Part shown: in pieces, positions 21,507 through 34,873 of the stretch
How the letters are laid out: the number at the start of each line of letters is the position of its first letter
Position numbering within the stretch: position 1 is the first letter of the stretch
Source: Hymenopellis radicata
Taxonomy: Eukaryota > Basidiomycota > Agaricomycetes > Agaricales > Physalacriaceae
Reading direction: 5' to 3'
DNA length: 64,000 nucleotides
Assembly (NCBI GenBank): GCA_015501595.1
Contig: JADNRX010000130.1
Coordinates: forward strand, 1 to 64,000
The notes under the pieces: model-generated
Database searches by the model: none
The model's input: only the letters and a program-made list of their open reading frames with translations
What the model was told of the DNA's origin: nothing
Position numbers and translations under genes: made by a program

Positions 21507-21900
21507 TTATGAAGATGGTTTTGGGTTTTCGGGAGCCGTCTTCCAGTTTGCAGTAGCCTTCTTGAACCTAGTGACCATTCAATATTCAATTTGAGCACCC
21601 AGATGTTGATCCAGAAGGCAACATACCTTTCCTGATGCGTGATGTCGGGCTCCGTTTCCTTGAGGCGCGCCATTTCCGTTTGCTGCGAATAGTAAAATAC
21701 TCAGTTCAGCAATCCTCTCCAAGACAACTAATATCCAACCATGAATTTGTTGAACGGCGTCAGTTTCTTCTTAGCACCGCGAGAGCCCGAAGACTTGGCT
21801 GAAAAAATATGAGCAGGCGGCCCATATTCCAGAATGAGAGCACACTTTTCTTCGGCTTAGCGGTTGTTGAAGAGGAGGCGGCAGCAGCTTTGGGAGGCAT
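21507..21900 (-). CDS. Small YABBY/HMG-box-like nuclear protein
   Basis: Four short exons (21846-21900, 21740-21798, 21627-21682, 21507-21567) join in phase to 76 residues. A lysine/alanine-rich N-terminus (MPPKAAAASS...KPKK, then RGAKKK) precedes LTPFNKFMQTEMARLKETEP, DITHQERFKKATANWK and a short tail. The FNKFM...ITHxERFKxAxxNW pattern is the helix-loop-helix of YABBY-type HMG-like domains, which bind DNA without strong specificity. Fungal proteins of this size are conserved in basidiomycetes but functionally uncharacterised. Too fragmented by introns for simple open-frame searches to find. Confidence 0.8.
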
Positions 21901-22755
21901 GATTGGTGGTTATTACGGCCGAACGCGCGTGATGCGACGTTTAGCACAGGGCCGAAGTGCCTGACAAGAGCGCGAGGAGGGCGCGAGAGGGATGGACAGG
22001 ATCGCGTAGAGGACGAGCGGGCGGAGACCACGATGGCGCGGGGCAAGTTGGGAGGAGACGAAATTTCCAGGGGTACCATCTTTTCATGGATGCGTTACTT
22101 AAGTAAAAAAGACCGTTCAACTGACAGCTTCGATTGTTGATTTTCAGAACAATATCGCCAGCCCCCCAGCCACTTATAGGTGCATGTTTACTGCAAAGTT
22201 GGGATTCAATTTATTAGTCTTCCCAAGAGCGGAAATTTTACGGCACCTTCTGGGCGTGCGTTCCGATGCCAGGCTCAACGCCGATAAGAGGTAAGCACCG
22301 TTGTCAGATCCAGTGTAAAGCGAATCGAAATTTGTGCGCCTTCAATTGTATGCAGCGGGCAACTCCAGCTGAATTGAAGATCACATCAATGTTGGCGACA
22401 TCGTTTCCCATAAGGAGGAAAGAACCGTAAACGTGCTGTGAACTTCTTTGGGCGCGTAAGATCAGATATCAAAGTTGCATCAAACCTTGCGAGAGCCCTT
22501 GCACTTGGGTTCCGAGGGTGTCTGGAGTTCTCCGGACCTGCAAGTGGAACCGATCATGAAAAACGCGTCGCGTAATACTGAATAGTCGGCCCCAACATGA
22601 ATAGCTGAATATGTTCCTATGCTCAAGTGTGGCAAGGGTACATGACCTGTACCATATGCATTGAGACAAAGAAGTGATATGTAGGTTCTCCTACCCAGTG
22701 TCAAAGGATCCCATGCCTGACCTTCCAGAATGACATAGAGACACTAAGACACATG
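21901..22755. other. Intergenic, no supported gene
   Basis: Holds the upstream region of the YABBY-like gene and the flank of the vps33 relic. No coding frame or repeat stands out. Confidence 0.4.
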
Positions 22756-25005
22756 TTATATGCCAGCATCCTTAGATCCTCCCGACTTGCTGATACCAGC
22801 GATCTCATCAATCAGGACTGAAGCACTGACGATACCTGCAGTGGCGACAATAACCTTACGGCCTGCGGAGAACCCGTGAGCATGGAATTTTCACGACGGA
22901 ACCGGCAGAAAAACACCTCGTTTTGCCGAGCCAGCTATCGCAGCTGCGCGCGGTCTCTGTGCCCACCTAGGAAAGACATGTCCGTTGACATCCTCTTTTC
23001 ACCTAAATGAGCGATATCAGTTCAGTCAGCAGTGCTGAAAATCATGATGCTTCCACCAACGGGCACATGCAAGGTGTCGCGAACCGGCTTTTAAACGAGG
23101 TCGATGGTTTCACCTAACGGTGGCAAACGCCGTCGGTCCTTGAAGCTCTCCAGCAGTCCATAGTGTGCGCCTGGAATTTCTTACACACAGTAGATTCCGA
23201 AGGACCGCTCTCCACCTCGGCAGGACCTTTCTCTGCTGGATTGCTCAGCATGGCACCTCATTGCAATTGTGCGAGGCATTGGGCGAGATGAGCACTGATC
23301 GGGGTGTAGCCTGAATAGACGAAACTGATGTCCTTTTTCGCTTCATCCAGGGCTTCGGAGTGGTCCTCGATCCAAAAGACGTAACGATTTCCGGAGAGAT
23401 ACGAAAGGGTACTTCGGTGGCACCATAGATGGCGGAAGGATACTCGGCATTGGGATTGCTAATGTGGGCGAGGTTAGCGCAAGTAGCATAGGTAGAAAAA
23501 TTGTACCCGTACGTCTACGAGCCACGAACAACTCTCCAACGAGGTAGACCTACGTGAAGCATCTCACGCGATAGGTTTTCGAGGGCCTTGTCCTTTCTTC
23601 CGTTTGTAGTAATGCTCGCGAGGCGAAGTATGACAATATGTCAGCGTTCTGGACTATCGAGTCTTCGATTGCCGAAATTCGTGCTAAACGTTACAGGACG
23701 CCACTAAGTTCTAAATGAAAAGGGTGAGCTTGGTTCTCCCATTGTTGTTTTTCAAGAACAAGGCCAACCTGAGCGCACCATGTTCGTCATTAGGATAAGT
23801 ATTCAGAGAGTCGATATCTGGATTGTTGTCAGGCACATGCGCCAAGGATTGAAGCGACTTACGCTGTCCTAGATTCTGACGCTTTGACGACAGACTACAG
23901 ACCACAACGTCGATGGAATTGACTTCGTTTGCCGACTAGTCGTCAGCAGCAATCAGACCTCTGAAACATAGGCAAATCGACGGTGTACCTGGTACTCCTT
24001 GTGCAGGCGGCGCACAATCTTATCCAAACGCTTTAGAACAGCCGAGAAACTGACGTCTCGCAATTCGGCGCATATGATATTATCAGAGGATGGAAGACAG
24101 TACTTCTTTTCTCATGGTCGGTAATGTAACGGCCGGATTAGAGGAAGAAGTAGCTGAAGGGTCATTAGCAGGTGGCTACACAAGTGACGCAGGAGGGTCC
24201 ACATGAGCTCGAAAACAATGTACTGTGAGAACGAAGATCAGCCGGACGATGGAAACGCACAATTCCTGATGCCAATGAGTGCGTTATGTTGGCGTTATGA
24301 GACCCTCATATGTGAGCTAAGTCAGAAGGGGAGATATCATACCAACTTAGCGTTCAAGACAGCGAGACCATCAATCTTGTCGGAGGAATCCAGGAGCGTG
24401 TCGGGGCGTCAACGGCTTGACATTGATCGTCGTAAAGCAGCGGCCCAGAGATGAGGGGGGCCTCTGGAGAATTTCAGCATTCCAACATGAAAAATCATAC
24501 GTACGGCGGCTTTGCCTCCCTTTGCCGATTCTTCGGGGAAACAAGCCGTAAAGCACCTGAGAATTAATTAAGACCTAAGCCGAGTCGCATATAGCTGTGT
24601 CTTCAGCCCTTGACAGAGAGCTGAGCCAGGAATAGACGCCGCAGAAGTAGTTGATCGCACCAACCAAATCTCCTTGAATTTGGATGGGAAGGAATGCCCC
24701 AAGGAGACAAAACAGACGGCGGTAAATATGCGTCTAGACTGGATGAGACCAAAAATCTCTTCGCCGGGGACGTCCTCCTCTTCGATGGTCTCGTGGCCGT
24801 ACGGCGAGGAAGTGAACAAACAGCCAAGGGCTCATGTACTTGTCGTCTAATCAGTCTGTGCAGCATGTTGGACGAGCTATATTTTATAGAACAGCACCAT
24901 AAGGACCAGCAATTAATTTGAGGTATTAATGAAGGCCGACAGAGGTAGAGTAGCATTAGCTTCGTCGACGTCAACGGTCCCGCTTTGAGCCAAAAAGTCC
25001 GGCCG
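22756..25005 (-). pseudogene. Decayed copy of vps33 (SM protein of the HOPS/CORVET complexes)
   Basis: Vps33 is the Sec1/Munc18 subunit that guides SNARE pairing at the vacuole. Pieces appear in the correct order on the minus strand: FWLKAGPLTSTKLMLLYLCR (about 24930-24996), EETIEEED-like text (about 24780), LYGLFPRRIGKGRQ (about 24510-24553), and SSDKIDGLAVLN (about 24375). These are followed by ELRDVSFSAVLKRLDKIVRR (about 24010-24070), DHSEALDEAKKDISFVYSGY with TPISAHLAQCLAQ (about 23260-23390), LSNPAEKGPAEVE, and a C-terminal GRKVIVATAGIVSASVLIDE. In-frame stops interrupt it, for example TGA at 23258-23260 inside the otherwise continuous CLAQ...LSNPAEK exon and a TAA before KPVRDTLHVP, and the frame changes repeatedly. 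Remnants of introns with AG ends suggest a DNA-level copy, not a retrocopy. A working vps33 must exist elsewhere. Confidence 0.78.
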
Positions 25006-25368
25006 CCGTCGAGGTATTATATAGCAGAGAGTTCGGCAGTGAATGACTGTCGTGTTCACGGGCCTTGGACAATGCGACTAGTACAATATTGGTTAGGTGA
25101 AGTCATTATATGCTTTACGCCCATTCACCTGTAAGACACGTCTCCCTGAGTCCAAACAAGCACAGTCAAAAGCCTAAGCAAGCGATTTCCGAGGACACCG
25201 ACGTGTCTAGCGAGCCCTTTGCACTTTCAGAGGATGATGATGGAAACGAACGATCTTTTCGGGATGATTACGTCATGCCCTATGTCCAAAGTTGGAATCA
25301 AAATCGGTATTGCGAAAAATAGATACAGCGAATGAAGATGTAGAGTGAGTATGCCGTGTCTGTTATGC
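25006..25368. other. Intergenic between nte1 and the vps33 relic
   Basis: A 70-codon frame on the plus strand (25110-25322) has an acidic stretch but no homology I recognise and overlaps the presumed nte1 3' untranslated region. Nothing else is supported. Confidence 0.4.
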
Positions 25369-28300
25369 TCAGATAGAATTACGACGAGCGCTTCGTCCTT
25401 TTTTCTTGCCTGTAATGTTGTCGTGACCATCGATTAACGCAGACGGAAGCCGCCCTTCCTCTTCCCACTTGTCAAGGATATCCATCGCCGCATGATAACC
25501 TCTCTTCTGAATTTCCTCAAACTTCCCAAATTGAAGCGTTCCGTACTATAGTTCTGGTTAGCGACCAAAACAAGAAGGACCGAAATGTTTACAGACCTCC
25601 TGAACAGGCATGGATATGTACAGACAGCCAGGTGCCACTTTCGCGTTTTCGAGTGTCTTCACGCTCGAAACGCTTGGAATGATCAGCGCCTACGTCAGGG
25701 TAGTAAGTGAAACCACTAACTATGCTAATCGACTCTGGATCTCCGTAATGGCTGGAACGTTCCGGGCGTTGGAGAACGGATTCCACCGATTAAGCAGTAG
25801 CCACCACCCAGAAACGTGGTCGCCAAAATTCCGAGGCGAATTATCGTCGAGCTAATCGGTCCGTTGTAGCACAAAAAACGACGAGGAGAGCCAAAAACGT
25901 ACCGATCCGACATCGCAAGCAAAGACGGCACTGGCACCTCGCGAAAACATCGCCGCAACCTATATTTAATTGAGTCGCATCTAATAGCAGCTAAAGAAAG
26001 TCATACAGGTAAGTTGTCAACTGACGCATAGTCAGCCATGAACGCGATCCGGTCAATGGAGATGCACTCACCGTATCCACCATCAACAAGCATATGCCCA
26101 TTGTCGCATAATGGCGGTAACAGACCTACTAGTGTCATTGATGCTCCTGGATGCGTTGTTTAGGACCACGACAATGTATCGAAATGGAACATACTGATGA
26201 AGCGCCATGCATATCCCGTTTCATGAATCTCCATTTCAGAGGTATTGATATTGGTCGTGTTGCAGAAGAACGGTAGCCACATGTCCTCAATGTGCGTATC
26301 GTAGAATGCCTTCGTCATTGGTGAGTGCTAGACTGAGCGGAACAGACCCGATATCACATTACCTTGTACAACGACCGATTGAACTCGTGCCCCTTCAAAC
26401 GTTGTTAGCCACATATGATTATTCTGCTGAGAAAGTGAAAGCTACCGTCGTATACGCGACTATAGGGTAAGTCACATCGGAAAGCATTCGCCAAATATTG
26501 CCCATGCGGCTACTGAAATGTTTGGCGCGACCTGAACTCGACAAAATGTCTCCTTCCCGAGCATACAATCCACCGATAAAAGCACCGATACTGGTGCCGC
26601 CTATGTGGTCGATAGGGATTCCGTATTCTTCCAACGCACGGATTAAACCCTACGAGAAACGTCATAAATGGGGACCTGAGAGCGAACCATCATACCAAGT
26701 GTGAGATACCACGAGCGCCACCGCCACCAAGCACAAGTCCCACAGACCTACCGCATATCCGCCTAGCCAAGCGCGAAAAATCGTTCACTCTAGCAGATCT
26801 CTGAGGCCGAGCATCAATGGTCGTCCCGCGGTACTTCTGAATCTCGCTTTGAACCTTCTCTTTTAGGTTTTTCAATGCAGTTACTGCATCGGGTCCTTTT
26901 GGGACGGCGGTGACTTTGGGAATGGGAAGCACCAGACCCTATACAGAGAATCATCAAAACGGCACTGATCCCCGCGCAACACAATACATACGGGCAGCTC
27001 CACATGAATATGTTGATGTACCCACGGTCGGTTCTGCATCGACAATTTTAAGTTGACATGAAAATGTATATAATTGGCGGAAAGGATATACCTTGAGCCA
27101 TTCGCGCGTGCTTCCAGGAACAACTGAACGGTCAGGATGGAGAAGAACCAGTTCTTTACGCGCCGTCGTCTTCATTGAAAGGAGCAGACGTTCATATTCT
27201 CCGATAGATGGATCATCACCCATGCCCACAACCATGACACAGTCGGCCTATTCTGGTGTCAGTGTTCATTTGGACACACGGGAGACCAACACTCACCTGT
27301 CTGATACAGGTCTGCGTCCACGAACTATTAACGGGAGAATCGGCCACGTAGAGGACCGTACGGTACCGCTGCTCAAGGTCCGCCAACCATCCAGCTGCTT
27401 TGAGCTTCCCATCCGCGTGAAGGCATGTCGCCCAAGTTGGTTGGAGATTGAAGCTTGGTTGAGGTACGACGTGGAAGCGCCAATGCCTTCAAGCGCGGTC
27501 TGGAGCTTACGCGCAAAAGCATCAACAGGCACATTACGTGACACTGGGAGCACGGCTACGGTTTTCAGATTATTGTTGTACCCTGGCTCAGAAGGTATTG
27601 CGCGAGATTGCATGGATACAGAGCTGTCTAGCTCTCCCCTGACGCGAGTCGCGATCATGCGCAGAATTCTGGAAGACAATTAATCACAAACGGAACACGA
27701 ATGTACGGTGTGCGCGCACTGAGCTGTTATCCGAGGATTCCTATTGCATGAGGCACCGTAAGAAGACGGTCGATGAAGACTATACAAACCACGCACCTAG
27801 CGGAGATGGCGTTGAAAAGCGTTTGCGGCATTCTAATCAGTTCGGTGTCGCGAATAGCGTGTACAGTAGTACGACGAGGAGAGCTCGTAATAACATCGAC
27901 TTCTCCAACCGTATCACCTTGTCCATACTCGCCTACGATGGTTACAGTTCCATCCTCAGCCTCCGATATCGCACGAAGTCGACCATTGATAACGATATAG
28001 AAGCTGTCACTGGTCTCTTTCGGCCGCCAGAGTACCTGACCGGCGTTGACTTGCATCCAGTCCAGAGATGCATCGATATGAAGCACTGAAATATGTTAGA
28101 GATATCCGGAAAATGCCGCGTATGGAACGTACCAAGCGGCGACAGAAGAGAAATCAACCGCTTAGCAAGGGTGAGGAGTACAATAGGCGCTTCTCGAGAA
28201 TACGTTCTAGAGAGTGAGATGGTAAGAAGCCGACGTAGGTATCTGTCTTCGCTGTGATGTCGACATAAGAAGCTGTATTCGTGAGAGACGCTGTGCGAAG

Positions 28301-30788
28301 GTCAGAAAAAATGAAGGGTTTGAAACAGATTCTAAACAAACCTAGGTACCCAGCGATTCCACCCGGCTTGACCGTAAACAGCAATTTCTGCTCAGGCTGA
28401 CCCTTCTTAGTCTCAGATGATGAACCAGCAATATCTTTCTGTTGTTCTGCGGGTAACAGAATGTCCAGAAAGCCCTCAATGACATAGAATAAACCTGAGA
28501 ACCATGAGATTCATCACATAAGTTGGAACTAGAAAATGTACCGGTATTGACTTCTCCGGCTTTAACGAGAGTAGTCCCTGCAGCAAAGAAGAGCATCTCA
28601 ACCTCATTATCAAGTCCGCTCATGTATCCTTCGTGAGAATGAACGGACGAGGCACCGTTCATACTTGATGCGTCGTCTCCAATTTCGAGAAGCGACAAGG
28701 AACTGAACGATGAGCCAAATAGTCCCGAGCCAAATGACTGTCGTCCTTCTGATGCTACGGAGGGCGGCATTGCAGGCGACGCTTCTACGGACTCTGGTCC
28801 ACTAAGCGGCGGCTGGAGTAAACCAATGGACTTGGCAATACAAGACATCACTTCTTCCCGTAGGTCAAACTCATCACCTGATATGTTCGCCGGTCGTCGA
28901 CCTTCCATCGGATTCTCACCAGCGGCTTTAGCGGGGCGTGGGGAGTTGAAACTGTTGAGCGTACGAGTTATCGGTCGGTAAAAATCTCCCAAATAGGCTG
29001 TCGAGCTCAGGAGATCTCCGGCTTGCACGCTGTTGCGAGAAGCGTGAGATTTGTGTGACGATGACGGCTGAGATACAGAGGTAGACAGACGAGAAGGTGG
29101 TCGGGCTCGAGGGAGGTCACCGAGATGCGTTCGAGATGACGCTGGGGAGTCCGTCAGGCTCTTTCCAGATACAGTACGGGCGTGCTAGTGACATTCAAGT
29201 ATTCACTGTCACTATCTGTTGCGCTCGTCCCATCAAAACGTTGTCGAAGGTACTGCAGTCCACCGCCCTCATAGAACGAGTCCGGTAACGGATGACAAGC
29301 GATGTCGTTGATAGCCTTCTCAGTACGCAGAACTTCGCTAGTTAATCCAAGATACTTGTGTGCTGCGTTGAACGTCACGCGGGAGAAACGCGTCAAAATG
29401 ACTTGGAATAATTTAGTGCGTGCCACTTCAATTCCAGTCCCATGGCATTACGTACCTTGGACGATATGACCTGTGGCCTTGGGATACTTCTTGGTTAAGC
29501 GCCGAAATGCTTCTGCTGGAATCACAGCCAATGTGGTGTCTTCACTAGCTCGCGCCACGACGCCCTCATGGAGTTGGGTTGCACGTCGACGGTTTGAAGA
29601 TGATCCCTGGCCTGACCTTGGTAAAGATGCCGTTGTTTCATCATCATCGGGAATGGGAGACATTGGAGTCGCATATCCTGAACTGTGAGGTGAAAGCACT
29701 TCGAATGGATGAACGGTCGAAGCGTGGAAGACGTAGAACTAGCGCGGCGTATTTGTGGTCCCAAGTCAAGCTGAGAAACGTCCATGTCATCGTGTTGCAT
29801 TGGACGCCGAGCAGAGTGCCGAGGCTCAGGTCGATGATCTTCATCTTGCCAGCTCATCATGACGTCCTCTGTGAAGAGACCTAGAATAGTGAAGAGACTG
29901 GAGACAGTGCCTCCACTGCGCACTTCATTCAAAAGCTGGTAGCCGTTCATCTCGTCGTCATCCCAGAGACTCTGCTTCTGATCTCGTCTTCGGTCGTCTT
30001 GGGCGAAGACTTGCACCATGCCGTCCACGACACAGTAAAAGTTCTTGTCTTGTTCCAGCGAAATGCTGTCGCCAGCCAATAACCTTCTGGTCTGTAGATG
30101 CCGCGCCAGCTCATGGAATACCTGAAGAGAATTGGAACGTATACTATGGCAATAAAGTGACTCTTACAGGCTTTTCAAGCTGGTATGAGGTTATCAGATG
30201 GAGTTGAAATAGGGGAAAAGAATGCGCGACTCACGAATCCAAACACGCGAACTGCTTGCAAGAATTCATCCAAGTAATTGTGAAATGTGGGTGGAGGGTC
30301 TAGAAAGTTTCAGAACACGACCAAAGTGGCGATCGAGCTATATATACCTGGCGTGTTGACATCAGGATGTAACTCGGTAGCGTCGGGTTTGACGAGAGGA
30401 GGTTCCTTGAGCTGGGTATAATCGTTCAAATATCGGAAACGAATCCAGTAATTCAACGCGACGGCCGAAACTCCAAACAAGATCGCAAATGACCAGAAAT
30501 TGAGCTGCGGGAGATGAGGATGATATAGTCGTGTATGACGACCAGTATACTCACCGTTAGGGTCATGGAATACGAGAGGATGGCGTAGATGAATCTCGGG
30601 ACGCTTATGGTCACGAACGCGACCAGAGCCTTCAACCAGGAAAGCAGCCATACTATTCCCAGATATGAACACATAAAGAGCACTGAGATAGGGCCGGATT
30701 ACGCACATATCACCCAGAAACAAGCCGACACCAGCGACACCAACGGGTGCCGGTCCGTGGACACCTCTGCATGCGTCGTTGCATCCAT
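25369..30788 (-). CDS. NTE1: Lysophospholipase Nte1 (neuropathy target esterase family)
   Basis: ER-membrane phospholipase B that deacylates phosphatidylcholine to glycerophosphocholine. A large multi-exon gene. The start at 30788 opens [12 protein letters not shown], followed by transmembrane segments (VSACFWVI...[15 protein letters not shown], then [19 protein letters not shown]) and the family block [19 protein letters not shown]. Cyclic-nucleotide-binding-like domains follow ([40 protein letters not shown] with GEVDVI). The patatin domain has the oxyanion loop GGGGARGIS, nucleophile [15 protein letters not shown] and catalytic Asp in DGGYVDNLPV. The C-terminal exons read [20 protein letters not shown] and end in a basic tail. 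The 3' exons were joined by eye without a break; I did not resolve every junction in the middle. Confidence 0.9.
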
Positions 30789-31171
30789 CGAGCAAGTCGT
30801 CTAGTTGGCGGTGCGCTGTACGAGCATATGGCACGTTTGTAGAAGAGATTCGAAATTCGGAAGACGGAGCTTGACTGTCGAATTGCAGGAGAATGCAAGC
30901 AAGCAAAGGCTAAGAATCCTGGAGAATTCGTCCTCGGATTCGGGGTGAAGGTCGACCGCAAGCGTGGAGAATGCGGGCAACGCTGCAGACAAACCGTAAA
31001 GAGAGGAGACGCCAAAAAAGGTAGTCGGACCGACTTTTTGATGTGCCTGCCGATCACAGCGCTGCTCATGAGTTGAAGCTTGAAGACTTGAGGACGTTCG
31101 CATAAGTATGACTCGATCATGAAGCGCTGTAGCCTATAAAGTTCTTAGTCCATCTTCCAGCCTGGCTCACT
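30789..31171. promoter_or_regulatory. Divergent promoter region (nte1 / GNAT gene)
   Basis: 383 bp between opposed start codons. Overlapping open frames extend through it on the minus strand but the nte1 membrane-segment frame starts at 30788. No TATA box or other motif is evident. Confidence 0.4.
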
Positions 31172-31987
31172 ATGGCTTTTCCGCGGCTCCCGTTTGAACG
31201 CAACCCAACAACTGGAGAGCTCTTCATCCGCCTAAATCACCATCCTCGAATCATCGTCACCCCTCCTCGCATATCCGATGCCGCACCTCTCATCGAACTC
31301 TTGAACGACGAGCGTGTCTGCGTCTGGCTCTCAGCGCCACCGTATCCCTACAAACCCGGTACTATCTATTACATCCTAATCATAATACTAACTTTAACAC
31401 CTGCGTAATACAGAGCACGCCGATTGGTGGTTGAACCAAAAAATCACCGAAACCAATGAAGGCCTTGAAGAACTCGAAAAGGGAGCACCTATATTGAAGG
31501 CGTCGCCAGTTCAGACCCTCAGAGAGATCCAGGATGACGGCTCGGATATCTTCCTCGGCACTATAGATTTCTTCCGCTGTCCGTGGATGGCTGTCGATCC
31601 TCGAGCTGCTGAAGGATCAGATCCTGAAGCCCTTCTGAAGGAAAACAATGCGCGACCCGTCGGGGATCCTGATATTCTGTGGACCGCCGGGTGCAAGTAC
31701 CTCTGATCATACCTGGTGCGCAGCTCTCATCTTGCTCTCTAGATTATCTCTCGCCAAGTCATCATGGGCAAGGTATCATTTCCGACGCGCTTGGAACCTT
31801 ACTCCATAAATTCGCCGTTCCCTTGTTGGGCGTACGGCGAATGATTGGCTCAGCCTACACAGGAAACAAAGGCAGCATTCGGGTCTTTGAAAAGAATGGT
31901 TTCGTATATCGGGGAGTCTACAAAGAAATTGTCGAAGCGAAAGGGAAGAAATGGGACCACGAAGTTCTGGACTGGAGTACAAAATGA
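31172..31987 (+). CDS. GNAT-family N-acetyltransferase
   Basis: Acetyl-CoA-dependent acetyltransferase of the RimJ/RimL-like GNAT type. Exon 1 (31172-31358) and the start of exon 2 (31414) join in phase: MAFPRLPFERNPTTGE with strand RIIVTPPRISDAAPLIELLN, then EHADWWLNQ. The acetyl-CoA-binding and C-terminal part reads YLSPSHHGQGIISDALGTLL, VRRMIGSAYTGNKGSIRVFE and KNGFVYRGVYKE, which is typical. The junction between exon 2 and exon 3 does not close: the only GT donor (31691, after GGACCGCCGG) leaves phase 2, whereas the conserved DYLSPSHHGQG frame after the AG at 31742 needs phase 1. One base too many in the GGG run would explain it. Substrate unknown; divergent from nte1. Confidence 0.8.
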
Positions 31988-32050
31988 ATAAATAGCTATC
32001 TATTATTGATGTTGTACAGAGGAGTTTGGAATTATGTGGCGAGAATTTGT

Positions 32051-34102
32051 TTACATAGCAGCCCGCTCCTCCGGCGCCTCCCGGAAAGTGTACAAGTTGT
32101 TAACAAACCTATCCCAGGTGGCCTCAGCCAAGATCGGCGCCTTGACCCAAGGGGCAACACCCATAGCATCAACAAAGTCGTTCATCTTGGGAACAGCAGC
32201 GTTCATAGCAGTGCTCTCAATCTCAGCGACAGCCGCACGGTTCAGGAGACCAGTCTCCAAGTACCAGCCAATGTCCTTCTTGACCGCAAAGACTTCGTAA
32301 ATGTCGCACAAGACCTTGTCGACACCCTGGTCGACAGCGGCGTCGTATGCCATGCGGTGACCAATGGCCTCAACAAGGTCCTTGGAGCGGGGAAGGATGT
32401 AGTCCGCGAATTGCTGGCTACGGTGACCGTACTTCTTCGCCAGAGCGCGGCATTCCTCGAAGACACCCTTCTCGTCTGTCATAGATGTTTGTAAGTGGAT
32501 GTCAGCATTCCTTGTGAAAACACATACGGCGGGCAAGGAGCGAGTTGGGGTTCGTTGTGGCGGGAACACCGTAACGGCCGAGGAGGAGCTCGGCGGCGAG
32601 ACCTTGAACATACCGTTTAATCAACGTCGAATCTCCTTGAGAAGCGAGGCTTACGGATGCACAAAACAAGGATATCACCTTCAGCGATGACAATACCACG
32701 CATCTCAGCCTAAAATCGCCATGAGACATAGAAGACTACTTTGAGAAGAAACATCACTCACGAATTGGGTGACAATTTGGTTGTAGTCAAAGAGACCTTG
32801 TGCACCAAGACGCTCAGAAAGGTTGAAATGCGAAGCCTGAGCATGCTCCATAACCACAGCCTTATAAGTCGTAGCAATCGCATGGCGGGACTGGTGGTTT
32901 GCCGAATCATCCGTAAAGTGCTTCACAGCATAATTCTGGAACGCCTGCAAGACATAGGTCTGCGCCACAGCAGTGAAGATGGGGATCTGCTGCGTGCGGA
33001 AGGAAATGATCGGCACTGGGTTCGGGGCCCCGACGTGGCGGCGGAGGGAGTACTTGTACGCAATGTGGGAGGCGATTTGCAGAGCGGGGATGGCAAGGCT
33101 GGCCAGCGCGAGGGTGCCGACGGCGATGCGCCAGATGGCTTGGAGGAAGTCTTCGTGGGTGGAGGGGTTCTCTCCAACCGGGCCAAGCAGAGACCAGGAT
33201 GGTAGGGCGACGTTGGTGAAGTGAGTGATGGCGTGGTTCACCGGGGTGGCTCCGTGACGCGTGGGGATGAGCCTGAGAAATGGATCTTAGTCCAGAGGAG
33301 ATAAAGAATGTGAATCAAAACCTACTTGGCTGTAATGCCCTTGCACATGTTGACGCCGTCATTGAGTTGCACGACGAATGGGCGGATACCGCGCTTCTCG
33401 CCCCTGACGTAGAGCTGCGACCAAACCACCGCGTAACAAGGCTTACCCAGAACGGGCACGGTCGGAGGCATGTACCTAGACGCGACATATTGAGTACTTG
33501 TCAGCGATGAGATGAGTCAATTCACTTGGAAGCATAGCCGTTAGGAGAGTTCATGACGAAAGTTCCGTCATCCTGTAGGTGCGTGGCGGTCTCCAAGTTC
33601 ACCGCGTCCAAGCCGTGTCCGACTTCAGTGAGCAGGAATTGGCCACTGAAAAAATAACACGTTTAGAAGGGAAAGACGCGTAAAGCACGAAGGTGTACTA
33701 ACATGGCCTTGCAGTCCATCATGTCAGCGCAGAGCCTTTGCAACTCAGGACGATCTTTAGCATAGGTTCCAATAGTACCAACAGCCAAGTTCAAGTGGAT
33801 AGTCATGATGGTAATGGAGGAGCCATCGTGCCAAGCAATGGGATCGTTGTGGATCTTCCAGAACTTGGGACTCAGAGTGAGGATATCCTCAAAAGTCAAA
33901 CCTACCCAGAAAGCATTGTCGGTGAATGAAAACGCTAGATGACGACGATCCACATACCCCACTTCTTCCAGATCTGCTCAGCGCGCATGTATGCATTGTT
34001 GCAGAGAGCGAGAGCGTTATCCCGAGAGCCAGAGTTTGATCCAGCGGCCTTGAACACGTCGAGCTGGAGGAGAGACTCGGAGGGCCAGTTACGAGCAGAC
34101 AT
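32051..34102 (-). CDS. Acyl-CoA oxidase / dehydrogenase-like flavoprotein
   Basis: Putative FAD enzyme of fatty-acid beta-oxidation or a related secondary pathway. The start at 34102 opens MSARNWPSESLLQLDVF. The first intron (acceptor near 33902) restores GLTFEDILTLSPKFWKIHND. Conserved acyl-CoA oxidase blocks follow: LAVGTIGTYAKDRPELQRLC, then GQFLLTEVGHGLDAVNLETA (flavin/substrate loop), YMPPTVPVLGKPCYAVVW, RGEKRGIRPFVVQLNDGV with MCKGI, and RLGAQGLFDYNQIVTQF further on. The C-terminal helical domain ends EAPEERAAM. The length (roughly 550 residues after splicing) is shorter than two-domain peroxisomal oxidases, and no C-terminal SKL-type peroxisomal signal is present, so a diverged subfamily is likely. 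Not every junction was checked. Confidence 0.78.
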
Positions 34103-34873
34103 CGTGATGGATTAGCTAGGTTGAAATGGAGCTGTAGCTGTCGATAGAATCGAAAGAGTGCTTGACATTATAGGGCGAAAATGGTTAGCCTTTAATACTA
34201 GTCTCAACGGGGACACGGAGAGTTCTTCATGAGCACCGGTCGTCTCGACCTTGCGCAGAGTGGCAAAAACAATGTTGTCGACCCGATCCAGACCGGATTT
34301 GCGTAGACCAAGGAGGCGAATCTCTCAGCATCTGATGACGGGTCAAGGTAACCTACGCTGGTTGGGGCGCCAAACTCGGAATTGTTGCACTCAATTGGAT
34401 CGTCGATGAATTGATTTATTTAATATCGGACCCTCCGACAATCATGGGTGCGCGATGAAATTTGTGCGCCCGAGTCTAAATTTTTACGAAGGCGTTAGTA
34501 ACGCAATATCTCAACAACATGAAGAGAGAAAAACCCACGACGCTGAAACCCCGTGCCCGCGAAACGCGGCCCCAGTTCGCGCAAAACAAGATTCCTGAGC
34601 GCACTGATGCTACATTACCCAGGAAAGAACTGTCATATTGTACAGTTCACCTGTTTTCAACGGGTGAATATAGCTCAACTCTTGTGCTTTGGGACGGCCG
34701 TTGATACTCCGGGTGTGGTCTACAGTACACGAGTAAAGAAAGCATTGGTAGCCATCTCGAGAATCACATTAGGCTTGTGAATGGCGGCAGCTTGTAGTCC
34801 CATTCAAAGCCATATATCGCAAGGAAGGTACAATGAATGGTCTCCATCAACAAATACAAAACTGGGACCACAC
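34103..34873. other. Intergenic, no supported gene
   Basis: Upstream region of the acyl-CoA oxidase-like gene. Small frames at 34519-34704 and 34553-34780 overlap and carry no motif. Confidence 0.4.
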
